This document shows positions 33,476-34,214 of a DNA stretch of 34,214 nt, in pieces. Below the pieces are notes generated by a model. The model was not told where the DNA came from. It searched no databases and saw only the letters and a program-made list of their open reading frames with translations. Every line of letters starts with the position of its first letter. Position 1 is the stretch's first letter. Source of the DNA: Tepidimonas sp. Lineage in GTDB: Bacteria > Pseudomonadota > Gammaproteobacteria > Burkholderiales > Burkholderiaceae_C. The position numbers were made by a program, and so were the translations under genes. Where the stretch lies: contig NZ_JARJMT020000153.1 of the NCBI RefSeq assembly GCF_029335975.1, positions 1 to 34,214 of the forward strand. Direction: 5' to 3'.

Positions 33476-34214
33476 TCAAGCAAAACAGTCTTGGGTAAAG
33501 GTGCGCAGCCACGCCTGCTGGTAGCGCGCCCCCAGCCGAATTTGTACCGGCGAAGCATCCAGCGGCAAATAGCGTGCCTTGCCGTTGACGCGGCCGATCT
33601 TGCCATCGGGTTGGATGCGAAACACATCGGCTACGAACAAGCCATAGTCTTTTCCAGCCAGTGCGTAGCAGGTGTTTTCCCACAGCGGCTCGGGGGCTTG
33701 GCGACCCGCCAGTTCCTCGACGACAGCTCGCGCGACCACTTTGGCCTGGGTGTTGGCGGAAAAGCCGCTCTTGGGCATCGCGTCGGCGATGCTGGCGTCG
33801 CCAATCACATGCACATTCGGCACCCGCGTCGAGGCGAATGTGCGCCGCTCGATGGGACAAAAACCGCTGTCGTCGGCCAAGCCGAAGCTGCGTGCGATGG
33901 CGCCAGCGCGCATCGGGGGAATGATGTTGATGACATCTGCCTGCAGCGTGCCGCCCTCGGTCTGCACCTGCATGCGTTTGGCATCGAGCCGGAGGAGGCG
34001 GCCGCCTTCCTTGGCGCGAATCCAGCTGATCATGCTGGGCTTCGCGCTGGGATGCAGTTCTACCTTTTCGCTTATTTTTTTTGCATAGTCGTCGGGCAGG
34101 GTAAAGCCGTAGAGACGATGCCAGCCCAGCATCATCGTTTCATCGGTGACGAATGCGTCCTTGGGGTCAACAATGATGACCTTGGCCGTGGGATTGCGCT
34201 GCAGCAACCATTCG
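33476..34214 (-). CDS. fccB: Flavocytochrome c sulfide dehydrogenase flavoprotein FccB (partial, C-terminal part)
   Basis: The minus strand is open from the right edge (34213) to a stop at 33476, giving about 245 residues of the C-terminal part; the N-terminus lies outside. The sequence matches the FAD-dependent sulfide dehydrogenase family: AFVTDETMMLGWHRLYGF, the FAD-binding VPNVHVIGDASIADAMPKSGFSANTQAK, and the C-terminal flavocytochrome c domain with ENTCYALAGKDYG. The Cys in SGFCPIERRTF is at the place of one of the redox-active cysteines of FccB. The enzyme oxidises sulfide to sulfur or polysulfide in the periplasm and passes electrons to cytochrome c. A sulfide:quinone-type relative is less likely because a dihaem cytochrome gene follows. 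Confidence 0.87.
   Translation of the reverse strand, partial: EWLLQRNPTAKVIIVDPKDAFVTDETMMLGWHRLYGFTLPDDYAKKISEKVELHPSAKPSMISWIRAKEGGRLLRLDAKRMQVQTEGGTLQADVINIIPPMRAGAIARSFGLADDSGFCPIERRTFASTRVPNVHVIGDASIADAMPKSGFSANTQAKVVARAVVEELAGRQAPEPLWENTCYALAGKDYGLFVADVFRIQPDGKIGRVNGKARYLPLDASPVQIRLGARYQQAWLRTFTQDCFA

Overview
The window is a GC-rich chromosomal segment of a betaproteobacterium, most likely order Burkholderiales in or near the Comamonadaceae group. A thermophilic sulfur-oxidising relative such as Tepidimonas is a guess from gene content only. The main clues are the ilvB-ilvH-ilvC / pssA / leuA order, a divergent mfd / ispDF pair, the nth-aat-bpt operon, relA followed by tRNA-Val and dnaB, a 3-hydroxybutyrate dehydrogenase, and flavocytochrome c sulfide dehydrogenase genes at the right edge. 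Almost all of the window is ordinary single-copy chromosome.

Layout. 1-312: start of an RDD membrane protein (minus, runs off the left edge). 591-6809: branched-chain amino acid block ilvB, ilvH, ilvC, then pssA, then leuA preceded by a complete transcription attenuator with its own leader peptide. 6949-8145: penicillin-binding endopeptidase with a Lys/Ala repeat. 8206-11256 (minus): nth, aat and bpt coupled by 4-base overlaps, then an IclR regulator. 11333-14534: PLP aminotransferase, membrane thioredoxin (minus) and a stand-alone TrpB2. 14541-19397 (minus): mfd, a YitT membrane protein and serB. 19398-21614: a decayed accessory island between mfd and ispDF, holding two copies of a TnpB-derived mini-element, a serine-recombinase relic and an intact HepT-MntA toxin-antitoxin pair. 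21615-25736: ispDF fusion, then on the minus strand bdhA, ompR and an EnvZ-like kinase. 25807-30667: alpha/beta hydrolase, relA, tRNA-Val(GAC), terminator, dnaB. 30722-34214: truncated haemoglobin (minus), a divergent sigma-54 activator with a cysteine-rich PAS domain, and fccA/fccB (minus, right edge).

How the parts work together. IlvB/IlvH, IlvC and LeuA form the shared trunk of valine/isoleucine synthesis and the leucine branch. The leuA leader should let leucine supply control leuA: two CTA and one CTG leucine codons sit over a segment that can pair as 1:2, 2:3 (antiterminator) or 3:4 (terminator). At the right end, the globin has a near-consensus -24/-12 promoter and lies back to back with a bacterial enhancer-binding protein, so the activator probably drives the globin. 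The activator's sensor domain has a Cys/His cluster, and sulfide-oxidation genes lie next to it, which suggests a redox, NO or sulfur-species response.

A recurring pattern is a -10-like hexamer placed 6-8 bases before a start codon (leuL, serB, the thioredoxin, ompR, dnaB; more loosely mfd), which would give very short or no 5' leaders.
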